A stretch of 64,000 bases of DNA from Deltaproteobacteria bacterium (GCA_017644045.1 JAEPMI010000010.1:124001-188000); one strand, 5' to 3'; numbered from the stretch's first letter, positions 13,709-22,675 are shown. The notes: a model not told the origin generated them from the letters alone. Made by a program: numbers and translations.

Positions 13709-15101
13709 CGTCGTCCTCGTCGAGATCGTCGTCGTCGAAGTCGTCATCGTCCGACTCCTCGTCGTCCGATCCCGAGTCACCTTCGTGCACGTCCTCGTCC
13801 TCGTGCACGTGCACGGAGTCCTGAGAGTCGCCCGAGTCGTCTTCGTCCGAATCGTCGTCTTCGTCCGAATCGTCGTCGTCGGACGCAGAGTCGTCGTCGG
13901 ACGCAGAGTCGTCGTCGGACGCAGAGTCGTCTTCGTCCGAATCGTCGTCGTCGGACGCAGAGTCGTCGACGTCCGTGCCCTCCGACTCCTCGTCGTCCAG
14001 CTCGTCGTCTTCCTCTTCGCCCTCGAGGTCCTCGTCGATCTCCTGATCCGCGTAGAACTCTTCCTGCGCGTCCGCTTCCGCGGCCTTGGCGGCGGCCTCG
14101 ACCTGTGAGAAGTCGACCTCTTCGCCCATGCGCTCGGTGAAGATGCCGCGGCTCTCGTCGCTGAGCTCGGTGAACTCCTTGAGTGTCGGCAGCTCCTTCA
14201 GGGACTTGAGCCCGAAGAAGTCGAGGAACGTGGGCGAGGTGCCGTAGAGCAGCGGGCGCCCCGGCTCGTCCTTGCGACCGAGGACCTTGAGGAGGCTCCG
14301 CTCCAGCAGCACCTTGAGCGACGAGCCGCTGTCCACGCCGCGAATCTCGTCGACCTCCGGTCGGGTGACCGGCTGCCGGTAGGACACGATGGCGAGCGTC
14401 TCGAGCTGCGCCCGGCTCAGCCGGACCGGCTTGCGCGCCACGAACGAACGCACGAACTGCGCGTTCGCGACCGACGAGCGGAACTGGTAGCCGCCGCCGA
14501 CCTCGACGAGCTGGATGCCCCGCTCCTCGTACTCGGCCACGAGCTCCTCGAGCAGCGGCTTGATCTTCTTCGACTTCGTCTTTGCGGAGCGCGCGAGCTG
14601 TCGCAGCGGCACGGGCTTGTCGGCGACGAAGATCAGGCTCTCGAGGACCGACTTGAGCTGGGCCTCGCTGACCTCGACGGACTTCTCGAGCCCGGGTCGC
14701 TCCTCGGTATCATCACCGGGCGAGGGCTCGTCGTCGTCGTCATCTTCGGAGTCGTCGTCTCCCTCCGAGTCGTCGTCTCCCTCCGAGTCTTCGCCCTGGT
14801 CGGCGTCCTCGTCGGAGTCGTCGTCTTCGTCCGAGTCGTCGTCTTCGTCCGAGTCGGCGTCTTCGTCCGAGTCGGCGTCTTCGTCCGAGTCGGCGTCTTC
14901 GTCCGAGTCGGCGTCCCCGTCCGAGCCGTCGTCGTCGTCTTCGCCCTGGTCGGCGTCCTCGTCCGAATCGTCCTCGGACTCCTGCTCGGAAGCAGTGTTG
15001 GGACCGGCCTCGTGCTCCTCCGCGTCCACCGAATCGTCGTCGGAGTCGACCTCGTCGACCTCTTCCGGCTCGTCACCCGCCATGATCTCGCTCTCGTTCA
15101 T
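13701..15101 (-). CDS. scpB: Segregation and condensation protein ScpB with long acidic tails
   Basis: ScpB dimers bind ScpA and SMC to form the condensin that compacts and segregates chromosomes. The winged-helix core spans only about residues 145-312 ([17 protein letters not shown] through LPTLKEF) of 466. It is flanked on both sides by low-complexity acidic sequence: residues 17-135 with four tandem SDEDAD units, and about 345-466 with SASDDD repeats ending in a run of Asp. Typical ScpB proteins are near 200 residues, so more than half of this protein is extra. The ATG at 15101 overlaps the scpA stop by 4 bases. The 18-base repeats in the DNA (for example 13885-13945 and 14860-14925) may vary in copy number. 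Confidence 0.93.
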
Positions 15102-16561
15102 CGGCCGTCCGGGTCTTGATCCGTCACGCCCGCCGAATCAAGCGGGTCGGTCTCTTCCTCGTCGTCCGGCTCGGGCTCCGACTCCACGACGCCCGACTCC
15201 GAATCACCGACCGCCGACTCGGACGCCGACACCGAATCACCGACCGCCGACTCCGACTCTCCGACCGCCGACTCGGACGCCGACACCGAATCACCGACCG
15301 CCGACTCCGTCGCGTCTGCGTCCGACTCCGAACCACTGACCGCCCACTCGGCTTCATCGTCGGACGCGACCTCCGCCGAATCCGCTTCTTCCTCTGTGAC
15401 CGCTGCGGCTCCGTGACTCCGTGCGAGGCCCTGCTCCGTGTCGGAAGTAGACTCGGGGCTCGGCTCGTCACCGGGTCCGTGGTCGTCGACCTTGAGGATC
15501 CGGGCCTCGAGGTAGATGGGCCCCTCCGGCTCGGTCTGATAGATGCGGGTGAGCCGCGACTTCGCCATCTCGAGCAGCGCGAGGAACGTGACGACCAGGT
15601 CGTAGGTCGTGGCGTAGCCCTCGAAGAGCTCCTCGAACGAGAGCCGCTCCCGGTGCTGCAGCGCCTCGGTGATCTGACTCATCCGCTCCTGGATGGTCAC
15701 CCGCTCGGCGTCGACCTCGAGGCTGATCTTCCCCTCGCGGCGCTTCACGATGCGCTGGAAGGCGTCGATCAGCTTGAACACGCTGATCTCCGCGAGCGGC
15801 GCCGGGCCCTCGGCCTTCGGGGCCGGGATGCCGCGCGGGAACACGTCCCGACCGGCCACACCGAACGCGCCGAGCTGCTCCGCGGCCCGCTTGTACTTCT
15901 GGTACTCGAGCAGGCGCCGGATCAACTCCGCCCTCGGGTCGACCTCGTCCTCATCGTCGTCGTCCTGCTCCAACGGCGGCCGAGGCAGGAGCTCCTTGCT
16001 CTTGATGTGGGCGAGCGTCGCCGCCATCACCAGGTACTCGCTGGCGACGTCGAGGTTCAGCTCCTCCATGAGCTTGATGTACTCGGCGTACTTCTGGCAG
16101 ATGAACGCGATCGGCAGGTCGAGAATGTCCAGCTCGTGCTTCCGGATCAGGAAGAGGAGCAGGTCGAGCGGTCCCTCGAACCCAGGGAGCTGGAGACGGA
16201 AGCCCGGGTCGATGGGGATCGGTGCATCCGGCCGATCCTCGTAGTTGGGCGCGGCGGCGTCGACCGAGGTGACCTCACGCTCGGGAGCCGTGTCGGACGC
16301 CGCGTCCGCAGCCTCTTCCGGCGCGTCGCCGGGCGCATCCTCGGCAGCCTCTTCCGACGCGTCGCCGAGCGCATCCTCGGCGGCCTCTTCCGGCGCGTCG
16401 GCGCCACCCCCGGCGGCGGTGTCGGCCACTGGCGCAGCGGCCACGTCGTCCGCGCCGCTGTCGCTCGGCGAAGGCTCTGCCGTCGGCGGCTCGGCGGACG
16501 GATCCTCGCCCGGGGTCTCCGCGCCCTCGTCAGCCGTGTTCTGGTCGTGCTCGTCGCTCAT
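15098..16561 (-). CDS. scpA: Segregation and condensation protein ScpA with long flanking tails
   Basis: ScpA is the kleisin that bridges SMC heads in bacterial condensin. The kleisin core is at about residues 120-362 (GFEGPLDLLLFLIRKHELDI, then HIKSKELLPRPP, ending RLTRIYQTEPEG). It is preceded by about 118 Ala/Glu/Pro-rich residues with EEAAEDAxGDA repeats and followed by about 125 acidic residues with two copies of ESAVGDSVSAS. A usual ScpA has about 250 residues against 487 here. The ATG at 16561 is the first gene of the apparent six-gene unit, downstream of a candidate promoter at 16601-16629. Confidence 0.95.
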   Translation of the reverse strand: MSDEHDQNTADEGAETPGEDPSAEPPTAEPSPSDSGADDVAAAPVADTAAGGGADAPEEAAEDALGDASEEAAEDAPGDAPEEAADAASDTAPEREVTSVDAAAPNYEDRPDAPIPIDPGFRLQLPGFEGPLDLLLFLIRKHELDILDLPIAFICQKYAEYIKLMEELNLDVASEYLVMAATLAHIKSKELLPRPPLEQDDDDEDEVDPRAELIRRLLEYQKYKRAAEQLGAFGVAGRDVFPRGIPAPKAEGPAPLAEISVFKLIDAFQRIVKRREGKISLEVDAERVTIQERMSQITEALQHRERLSFEELFEGYATTYDLVVTFLALLEMAKSRLTRIYQTEPEGPIYLEARILKVDDHGPGDEPSPESTSDTEQGLARSHGAAAVTEEEADSAEVASDDEAEWAVSGSESDADATESAVGDSVSASESAVGESESAVGDSVSASESAVGDSESGVVESEPEPDDEEETDPLDSAGVTDQDPDGR

Positions 16562-16600
16562 GGTCCGGCGAGGTGCGATGCACCCCGAGGGCGAACGGGG

Positions 16601-16629
16601 TCGCTACCAAGGGGACGATCCCCTGTCAA
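16601..16629 (-). promoter_or_regulatory. Candidate promoter of the scpA-ppdK unit with palindromic spacer
   Basis: On the minus strand a perfect -35 hexamer TTGACA (16629-16624) is followed by a 17-base spacer and TAGCGA (16606-16601), a weak -10. The spacer holds the palindrome GGGGATCGTCCCC (16611-16623), placed where a repressor or activator could act. The start of scpA is 40 bases downstream. Based on matching by eye only. Confidence 0.35.
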
Positions 16630-16720
16630 CGCGGACGAAGCGACATCGGTCAGGTGGGGCTTGCCCGCCCCGGGTGCGCAACATTTTCCGGGCCCCATTG
16701 GGGTGTGCCGACCCCAAATA

Positions 16721-16738
16721 TGCCCCATGAAGGGGGCA
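16721..16738. repeat. Small inverted repeat in the scpA upstream region
   Basis: TGCCCC and GGGGCA face each other around a short loop, in a gap that also contains CCCCATTGGGG near 16694-16704 and a run of six T at about 16748. The gap (16562-16791) separates scpA from a divergent gene. It may hold regulatory sites for either side; no clear match to a known operator. Confidence 0.35.
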
Positions 16739-16791
16739 AATGTAGCCTTTTTTGGACCGGCATACATCTCGCAGGGCACTCACACGTCAGA

Positions 16792-17328
16792 ATGCACGTG
16801 GAGACCCCCCATCCCGGCCCGACGCCACTGCGCTGCCGCCTTCGCGGCGATGAGCGCGAGTGGCAGGAGCGCCTGTGCGTGGCGGTCGAGGGAGCGCCTC
16901 CCGGGACGTCGACCACCGCGGGCGCCGGTCAGCAGATGCGGCTCGTGTCCCACCTGACGGATCACGTCATCGGCGCCGAGCGCCAGCAGCTGACGTTCGC
17001 CAGTGGTGCTCGGCTCACCTGCATCCTCCCGACCTTCGTCGACCTCCGCCCTCTCTTCCGCCACGAGATCGAGCTGGTGGCCTCCCAGACCCTCGGTGGT
17101 GAGGTCACCTCGGAGCTGGTCCTCTCCAACGCGGGTGAGCCACTGCTCTGGCTGCTCGACGGTTGGCTCGGCCATGCCCGTGTGGTGCCCTCCCCGCTGC
17201 TCCCGGTCGCCCCCCGACTGGCGGCGGAGCTCCATCCGCACCGAACCCGAGCCGCGACCGTCGGTTCCTGGACGCTCTGGGGCCGGGACCTCGGTGCGCA
17301 GCGCAGCTTCCTCGCGCTCGCCGGGTAG
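16792..17328 (+). CDS. Hypothetical protein, 178 residues
   Basis: I do not recognise this protein. It is predicted cytoplasmic, with no signal or membrane segment, and resembles a single alpha/beta domain with conserved-looking stretches LVSHLTDHVIGAERQQLTF and LLWLLDGWLGHARVV. The ATG at 16792 was chosen for size and because codon usage becomes coding-like there; there is no clear ribosome site. It is divergent from the scpA unit and followed after 57 bases by a coiled-coil protein gene. The very long open frame on the opposite strand is a GC artefact. Confidence 0.65.
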   Translation: MHVETPHPGPTPLRCRLRGDEREWQERLCVAVEGAPPGTSTTAGAGQQMRLVSHLTDHVIGAERQQLTFASGARLTCILPTFVDLRPLFRHEIELVASQTLGGEVTSELVLSNAGEPLLWLLDGWLGHARVVPSPLLPVAPRLAAELHPHRTRAATVGSWTLWGRDLGAQRSFLALAG

Positions 17329-17385
17329 CCGAGTAGCCCCGTTTCGGGTCTGCGCAGCGGCGGCGCCGCTTGATACCGTCGCCGG

Positions 17386-18498
17386 GTGATCCTTCCTGAT
17401 CGCCGCTGGCCCTCGCGTGGCACCGTTTGCTCGGCGTTCGACGAGTTCGACGAGGCGATGGCCGGAGGCCTGGCCCTCGAGCTCGCCGAACCGCCCGCGC
17501 GGAAGCAACAGAAGAAGGCCGCGCGTGAGCCGCGGAAGGTGGACATCGAGGCTCGGGCCCGCGCGCTCGCGAACATGCCGGGCACGCCCGAGGGGCTCTT
17601 CGACTGCATCGGCTACGGCCTCGCGGTCCGTCGCCGCCTGAGGGAGCTGAGGACCAAGCACGAAGAAGCGCGGGCCGCTTGGGCGGAGGCCCACGAACAG
17701 GCCGTCGCGCGCCGGGTGGAGCTGGGCGCGGCCCTTCATCGGCTCGGCTCGCCCGAGCTCGGTGCGTTGGTGGCCGCGGTGGATGGAGCAGCGCACACCG
17801 CAGAGGAGCGCCAGGCACAGCTCGCCGAGATGCGCGAGAAGGCGGCCGAGGCACGCGCTCGCCATTCGGCAGAGCTCCGCGAGCTCGAGCGGGAGCTCAA
17901 GCCCTGGCACACCCAGCGCGGTCGTGCCCAGGCGGAGGTCGATCTGGCGCGCAAGGAGCTGCAACGCTCGAAGGCGGCGCTCGACAAGGTGAGCGAAGAG
18001 ATGGAGCCGCTGGCCGGGGACCCGGCTTCGCTGGCGCCGTTCAAGCGCACCTACGACGCCCGAAAGCAGGAGACCGCCGAGCATCGCTTGGCCCTCGAGG
18101 GCCACGAGACGACGCTCGCCGCGGCGCACGCCGAGGTCGAGGAGCTCGAGGCGAGGATCGCCTCGGTGCGAGCCGAGCAGCAGCGGGTCGAGCGCGAGCT
18201 TCGGAACGCCGAGAAGGCGGCCGAGGCCGCCGCGGACGATGCGGGCGCGAGCCGGGAGGAAGCGTTGCTGACCCTCGCGCGGGCCGCGCTCGAGGGTGGG
18301 CTGGTCCCCGACGACATCGCCGAAGGCAAGGCCGCCTACCACGCCACCGAGGCCGAAGCCGACAAGGCCCTCGACCTCCGGATCGCGACCAAGGCGCTCT
18401 CGGTTCACGACGAGGACTCCATCGCGAAGGGCGCAGCCACCGCCGGAGCCATCGCCGCCGTCGTGGCGGGCTTGGTCTTCGTCGTCCTCGTCCTGTGA
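17386..18498 (+). CDS. Coiled-coil protein with C-terminal membrane anchor
   Basis: A 370-residue protein of unknown function. Residues from about 80 to 290 are rich in Ala, Glu, Arg and Leu in heptad-like order (for example RELERELKPWHTQRGRAQAE and VEELEARIASVRAEQQRVE), so a long coiled coil is expected. The final 20 residues (AGAIAAVVAGLVFVVLVL) form a single membrane segment right at the C-terminus, a tail-anchored layout. The GTG at 17386 is the first start after the previous stop; an ATG at 17458 is an alternative. It may link a cytoplasmic structure to the membrane, but no homologous family can be named from sight. Confidence 0.72.
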   Translation: MILPDRRWPSRGTVCSAFDEFDEAMAGGLALELAEPPARKQQKKAAREPRKVDIEARARALANMPGTPEGLFDCIGYGLAVRRRLRELRTKHEEARAAWAEAHEQAVARRVELGAALHRLGSPELGALVAAVDGAAHTAEERQAQLAEMREKAAEARARHSAELRELERELKPWHTQRGRAQAEVDLARKELQRSKAALDKVSEEMEPLAGDPASLAPFKRTYDARKQETAEHRLALEGHETTLAAAHAEVEELEARIASVRAEQQRVERELRNAEKAAEAAADDAGASREEALLTLARAALEGGLVPDDIAEGKAAYHATEAEADKALDLRIATKALSVHDEDSIAKGAATAGAIAAVVAGLVFVVLVL

Positions 18499-18549
18499 GC
18501 CGATTAACGCAAGCCGTGGGCACTCGACCCACAGGCAGGAGGAAACCGC

Positions 18550-19188
18550 ATGTCGCTCAAGCTGGGCACCACCGCCCCCGATTTCGAAGCCGAAACCACC
18601 GAAGGCCCCATCAAGTTCCACGAATGGGCCGGGGACCGATGGGTCCTCTTCTTCTCGCACCCCGCGGACTACACGCCGGTGTGCACCACCGAGCTGGGGT
18701 TCGTCGCCACCCTGAAGGACGACCTCGCCAAGCGCGGCTGCAAGGCCCTCGCGCTCAGCGTGGACCCCATCGACAGCCACAAGGGCTGGGTGAAGGACAT
18801 CGAAGAGACGCAGGGCGTCACGATGAACTTCCCCATCGTCGCGGACCCGGACGCCAAGGTCGCCGAGCTCTACGGCATGATCCATCCAGAGGAGAACGCG
18901 AAGCTCACCGTGCGGAGCGTCTTCTTCATCGATCCGAACAAGAAGGTCCGAGCCACACTGACCTACCCGCCGGCGACGGGCCGCAACTTCTTCGAGCTGC
19001 TCCGCGTGCTCGACGGGTTGCAGCTCACGGACAGCCACTCGGTGGCCACGCCGGCGAACTGGGAAGACGGCGGCGACGTCGTGATCGTCCCCTCGATCAC
19101 CGACCCGAAGGTCATCGCCGACAAGTTCCCCAAGGGCCACAAGGAGTTGAAGCCCTACCTGCGGATCACCCCGCAGCCGAACAAGTAG
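18550..19188 (+). CDS. Peroxiredoxin, 1-Cys Prx6 type
   Basis: A 212-residue peroxiredoxin that reduces hydrogen peroxide and alkyl hydroperoxides in the cytoplasm. The peroxidatic Cys45 sits in HPADYTPVCTTELG, the Prx6 signature, and the long C-terminal arm with GRNFFELLRVLDGLQ and TPANW is typical of this subfamily. There is no resolving cysteine at the C-terminus of the 2-Cys type; Cys69 is the only other one seen. The start has a strong AGGAGG ribosome site. It is followed by a hairpin at 19213-19237 shared with the convergent gene. Confidence 0.93.
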   Translation: MSLKLGTTAPDFEAETTEGPIKFHEWAGDRWVLFFSHPADYTPVCTTELGFVATLKDDLAKRGCKALALSVDPIDSHKGWVKDIEETQGVTMNFPIVADPDAKVAELYGMIHPEENAKLTVRSVFFIDPNKKVRATLTYPPATGRNFFELLRVLDGLQLTDSHSVATPANWEDGGDVVIVPSITDPKVIADKFPKGHKELKPYLRITPQPNK

Positions 19189-19212
19189 CCGCCGACCGCG
19201 ACCGAACGAGCT

Positions 19213-19237
19213 CCGTTCCCGCCCATGTCGGGAACGG
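19213..19237. terminator. Bidirectional hairpin between convergent genes
   Basis: Perfect nine-base arms CCGTTCCCG and CGGGAACGG enclose the loop CCCATGT. It sits 24 bases past the peroxiredoxin stop and 15 bases past the stop of the convergent lipoprotein gene, so it can end both transcripts. There is no long T-run on either side. Confidence 0.65.
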
Positions 19238-19252
19238 GGCTTCGTCGTTCGT

Positions 19253-20104
19253 TCACCGAGTCTCCAAACCGCAGACGGCCGCGAGGAGCTCGGCCAGCTC
19301 GCGAGCCAGCTCCGGCTCCTCGGTGAATATCCGATGCCCCCGTCGGCCGAAGGGGGAATCGACGATGACCCCCATCCAATACACCGCGACCGGGCTGGAC
19401 GAATCACGGGGCTGATCGCCCCGCCGTGGCAGCTCGTCTTCCCGAGGAAAGGTCAGAGCGTCCCGAAGCCTCTGCGCGAGGTCATCGAGCCGACGCCGCA
19501 TGTTTTCGGAAGGCGGGTCACACTCCAGCCGCCCACCGAGTCCGGGCTCCAGATCATAGGCCAGACGGCCCTCGTGCCATTCCAGCCACCACGTCTCGTG
19601 TTCGGCGAGTGGCGCGCCGTCGGGGGCGACCTCGATCGTCGCGGTGAGGCCGGTCGTGGGCAGCGCCTCACAGGCCTCCGCGTCGTCGCGGCCTCTTCGC
19701 ACCGACTCGGCGAACCCGAACGCATCGCCGCGTGCACCCGCGTCGCCCAGACAGGCATCGGAGCGTCCGTCCGGGAGCAAGGTCGCGCACTGCGGGTGGC
19801 CGGAGACCATCGGCCAGGTCTCGGGCCTCTCCCAGTCTTCGCGCATCGCGCCCTCGATCCGTCGCCAGAGCCGCCGCTCGGCTCGAGTCAGCTCGCCATG
19901 GCACACCTGCGCGTCCCAGACCGAAGCCATGGTGAACGTGCCGTCCGCGGCGACCCGGATGACGTCACTGCCCCGTGGGCCGGCGTGGTGGGGGAAGAGC
20001 TCCGCCGTGAGCGTTCCCTCCGGGAGCGGCACGTCGAACTCCGGCTCGAACGCCGAGTAGCAGCTCTGAACGAGCAGCAGGGCGATCGGGAGCGAGCGTC
20101 TCAC
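19253..20104 (-). CDS. Hypothetical lipoprotein, 283 residues
   Basis: A predicted lipoprotein: GTG start at 20104, n-region MRRS, hydrophobic LPIALLLV and a Cys at residue 15 in VQSC, a near-consensus lipobox. The remainder is a soluble domain with five or six further cysteines (for example in VCHGEL, PQCATLL, DACLGD) that could form disulphides. No domain recognised. It lies 50 bases after the dapA-like gene on the same strand and may be cotranscribed with it. Confidence 0.75.
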   Translation of the reverse strand: MRRSLPIALLLVQSCYSAFEPEFDVPLPEGTLTAELFPHHAGPRGSDVIRVAADGTFTMASVWDAQVCHGELTRAERRLWRRIEGAMREDWERPETWPMVSGHPQCATLLPDGRSDACLGDAGARGDAFGFAESVRRGRDDAEACEALPTTGLTATIEVAPDGAPLAEHETWWLEWHEGRLAYDLEPGLGGRLECDPPSENMRRRLDDLAQRLRDALTFPREDELPRRGDQPRDSSSPVAVYWMGVIVDSPFGRRGHRIFTEEPELARELAELLAAVCGLETR

Positions 20105-20154
20105 CCGGCCACCATGACACGAGCGGTGGAGCTATGCTGACGAGCCCGCTCGAC

Positions 20155-21225
20155 TCAGCCGGCGGAGGGCCAGAAGTGGTCGTCTTCGATGCGCTCGGGG
20201 ATGGAAACGTCGTAGGCGCTCTGGATCGGTTCGAGCGTCTCGGGCGCCTGCTCCCAGACGGCGCGGAGCGCGTCGCGACAGACCTCGACCGCGGCGGACG
20301 TCATCGGGCCGAGCGGGCGGCGGCAGTAGCCGCCCATCATGCCGAGGCCGGCCATCATGGTCTTCAGCGGGATGGGGTTCCGGAACTTGTCCTCGACCTG
20401 CAGCTCCTTGCCGTTCGGCAGCTTGCGCACCGAACGGCTCTTCACGCCGACGATCTTGAGGAGCGGTCCGACCTTGTTGCCGATCTCGCCGGCGCGACCG
20501 ACCTCGCCCGCGGCGCGGGCCGCGACCATCTCGCTCAGCGCCTTCGGCACGAGGTTGGCCATCACGCTGATGACGCCCGAGGCGCGGATCCCCGGGTCGT
20601 TCATCATCGGGAGCGTCAGGTCGTCGTCGCCGCTCATGATCGCGAGCCCGTCGCCCGAGAGCGTCCGGTCGTAGCGCATGCGGTCGAGGTCGCCGGTGGC
20701 CTGCTTCACCGCGGGCACCCGCTCGGGGTCGCTCAGGTGGAGCATCGCGAGGTCCTCGGCGCCGAGGGCGCAGCCGCTCCGACCGGGGATGACGTAGGGC
20801 ACGATCGGGATGTCCGGCACGGCCTTGAGCACACGCTCGTAGTAGTCGCGGCGCAGCTCGAGGGAGCTCGGGCCGTTGTAGTAGCAGTCGACGAGGAGCG
20901 CGGCGCTCGCGCCGGCCTTGCGGGCGTCGTCGGTGCCTTCGATGGCTTCCTGCGTGTTGTTGGAGCCAGTGCCGGCGAGCACGCCGACCTCGCCCTTGGC
21001 CACGCGGATGGCCGCGCCAACCAGGTCCTCGTGCTCCTTCCACTTGAGCGTGGGCGACTCGCCCGTCGTGCCGCAGGGGACGACGCCGGTGACGCCCTGA
21101 TCGATGACGAACGCGAGCAGCTTCTCGTACGCCGCCATGTCCAGCCGACCGTCGTCGGTGAAGGGCGTGGCGAGCGCGGGCCAGACGCCCTTGGGCTCGA
21201 AGGGCTTCGGTTCGAAATCGGACAT
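20155..21225 (-). CDS. dapA: Dihydrodipicolinate synthase family protein
   Basis: A class I aldolase-fold enzyme of the DapA/NAL family, 356 residues. The Schiff-base lysine is Lys174 (AVKQATGD), the catalytic Tyr144 is in VPYVIPGRSG, and CGTTGES (51-57) binds the pyruvate carboxylate. In the lysine pathway it condenses pyruvate with aspartate semialdehyde. It is about 60 residues longer than standard DapA, mostly at the C-terminus with a FRNPIPLKTMMAGLGMMGGY segment and an acidic tail. Other family members act on N-acetylneuraminate or keto-deoxy sugars, so the substrate is not certain; no lysine gene is adjacent. The ATG at 21225 is clear. Confidence 0.8.
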   Translation of the reverse strand: MSDFEPKPFEPKGVWPALATPFTDDGRLDMAAYEKLLAFVIDQGVTGVVPCGTTGESPTLKWKEHEDLVGAAIRVAKGEVGVLAGTGSNNTQEAIEGTDDARKAGASAALLVDCYYNGPSSLELRRDYYERVLKAVPDIPIVPYVIPGRSGCALGAEDLAMLHLSDPERVPAVKQATGDLDRMRYDRTLSGDGLAIMSGDDDLTLPMMNDPGIRASGVISVMANLVPKALSEMVAARAAGEVGRAGEIGNKVGPLLKIVGVKSRSVRKLPNGKELQVEDKFRNPIPLKTMMAGLGMMGGYCRRPLGPMTSAAVEVCRDALRAVWEQAPETLEPIQSAYDVSIPERIEDDHFWPSAG

Positions 21226-21278
21226 GCCGAGGGCTTACTGCGAGCGCGCCGCCGTCCGCAAGGGTGGAGCGCACGCGT

Positions 21279-21306
21279 CACGGGCCCAGCCGAAGCCGGG
21301 CCCGTG
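21279..21306 (-). terminator. Terminator hairpin after Cys-rich lipoprotein gene
   Basis: Nine-base perfect arms CACGGGCCC (21279-21287) and GGGCCCGTG (21298-21306) with a ten-base loop lie 23 bases beyond the stop of the minus-strand Cys-rich lipoprotein gene and before dapA. No T-run. Confidence 0.5.
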
Positions 21307-21328
21307 GGCGCTGGTCACGGAGCGGGAA

Positions 21329-22396
21329 TCAGGGAGTGGGGAAGCCGCCGCCGCCACAGCCGAAGAAGGCCACGCTCTCGTCGCCGCAGCAGACCTGCAC
21401 GTCGCCGCCCATGCCGGGGATGATGCCGCCACCGGAGATCTGGCAGGTGTCTTCGCCCGTGCAGGCCTCACACGCGCAGCTCGTGTCGGTGTTGGCCACG
21501 CAGACCTCGTCGCAGCAGCTCTGGCCGGGGTCGCCGCCCATGCCGAGCGCACCGGCGGTCGGCGCGGTGCACGCGGGCGCGGTGCCGCAGCGGCATGTGC
21601 TGTCCACGCAGTTCGGCCCTTGGGCATCGCAGGCCATCCCGCAGCCGCCGCAGTTCATCGGGTCCGCGCTGGTGTCGATGCAGGCGCCCTCGCAGCAGGA
21701 CTCGCCTGCGCCACACGAGGCCCCCGTGGAACCGCAGCCGCAGACGCCACCGGTGCAGGTCTCGCCCTCACCGCAGACGTTGCCGATCTCACCGCAGTTG
21801 TTGCGGTCGCCGGCGAGGTTCGTGCAGCCCATGGTCCCGCCGGAGTTGGTGCAGACCCAGCCCGCCGGGCACTCGAGGTTGTTGGTGCCGCAGAGGCACT
21901 GAGGAACGGAGCTGCCCGCGAGCTGACCGCAGCGGTCGGAGCGCTCGGGGCGGCAGGCGAAGCCACAGGCGCCGCAGTTCTCGAAGGAGGAGTCGCTCGC
22001 GCTCGAGCCGGAGCGGTTCACGCAGGTGGTGCCGCAGCAGCGCTGCGAGCTGGCGCAGGTGGGCGAGCACATGCCGGGCCCCGCGTCGACGCCAGCGGCG
22101 GGCACGCAGGAGCCACCCTGGCAGAGCTCGGCCGAGGTGCAGGCGATGCCGCAGCCGCCGCAGTTCACGTTGCTGGTGGCGGTGTTGACGCACGCCGAGC
22201 CGCAGCAGGTGGTGCCGCCTTCACAAGCGGTCGCGCACATGGGCGGACCGAGGTCGGGTCGGGATGTGCCGAGGTCGGAGCCCGAGCCGCGGCCATCGTC
22301 ACCGCACGCGCCAAGCGCGAGCGTGAGACCAACGAGAACCATGCGGCCGATCCGCAGACCTTCGGTGGCCGAGAAATTCGTGAAGCAAGAACGCAT
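21329..22396 (-). CDS. Cys-rich lipoprotein with repeated NCGGCG modules
   Basis: A 355-residue secreted, lipid-anchored protein. A long n-region is followed by VLVGLTLALGAC, a lipobox, then a Gly/Asp linker (SDLGTSRPDLGPP). The mature part has more than 35 cysteines in repeated modules such as CCGSACVNT, NCGGCGIAC and CCEGACIDTSADPMNCGGCGMAC, like Stig1-type repeats common in myxobacterial surface proteins. A dense disulphide fold outside the cell is expected; ligand unknown. The ATG at 22396 has an AAGGAG ribosome site 8 bases upstream, and a candidate promoter lies at 22553-22582. Confidence 0.85.
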   Translation of the reverse strand: MRSCFTNFSATEGLRIGRMVLVGLTLALGACGDDGRGSGSDLGTSRPDLGPPMCATACEGGTTCCGSACVNTATSNVNCGGCGIACTSAELCQGGSCVPAAGVDAGPGMCSPTCASSQRCCGTTCVNRSGSSASDSSFENCGACGFACRPERSDRCGQLAGSSVPQCLCGTNNLECPAGWVCTNSGGTMGCTNLAGDRNNCGEIGNVCGEGETCTGGVCGCGSTGASCGAGESCCEGACIDTSADPMNCGGCGMACDAQGPNCVDSTCRCGTAPACTAPTAGALGMGGDPGQSCCDEVCVANTDTSCACEACTGEDTCQISGGGIIPGMGGDVQVCCGDESVAFFGCGGGGFPTP

Positions 22397-22552
22397 CGCC
22401 AGACTCCTTCGGGGTGCGGCCCCGGATACTGCTGGAAGGCGCCTGGCGGGCGGCCTCCCTCATCGAACCGATGGGCGACCCCGAGCAGGGACGGTCCACC
22501 CCCGGGCGAAATCCGGGTACCGAGGCCCCCAACCGAAGCCTCGGCTCCACTC

Positions 22553-22582
22553 AAGCTATCGGTGGTGTCGATGTGGTGTCAA
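22553..22582 (-). promoter_or_regulatory. Candidate sigma-70 promoter for Cys-rich lipoprotein gene
   Basis: TTGACA at 22582-22577 and TAGCTT at 22558-22553 on the minus strand with an 18-base spacer. It would give a leader of about 150 bases before the start at 22396. The leader sequence 22397-22545 is GC-rich and holds several short inverted repeats. Confidence 0.35.
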
Positions 22583-22631
22583 CGCCGACATCACCCAAAA
22601 GTCTCAACGATGTCAGGCGTATGCGTTTGAT

Positions 22632-22658
22632 CACGAAGGACCCGTAAGGGGTTTCGTG
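22632..22658 (-). terminator. Probable terminator of bcp
   Basis: CACGAA (22632-22637) pairs with TTCGTG (22653-22658), extended inward by A-C-C-C against G-G-G-T after a two-base bulge. It lies about 18 bases past the bcp stop on the minus strand, in the 279-base gap before the Cys-rich lipoprotein gene. Confidence 0.45.
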
Positions 22659-22675
22659 GGGGCGTCGAACGGTGA

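Noticed and set aside
13709-13780. In-frame extension of GlyQ by 24 residues
   Set aside because: It would read Thr/Ser/Arg repeats from the scpB tail region; family alignment supports the ATG at 13708.
13850-13975. Regular short repeats that could be taken for a CRISPR array
   Set aside because: The period is 18 bases with no spacers, and the repeats are in frame in scpB, coding for the acidic tail.
14800-14960. Second block of 18-base repeats
   Set aside because: Again in frame in scpB, coding for SDEDAD units, so it is part of the protein and not a separate element.
16780-19407. An 875-codon minus-strand frame covering three plus-strand genes
   Set aside because: The peroxiredoxin on the plus strand is certain and has a strong ribosome site; the opposite frame has no recognisable content.
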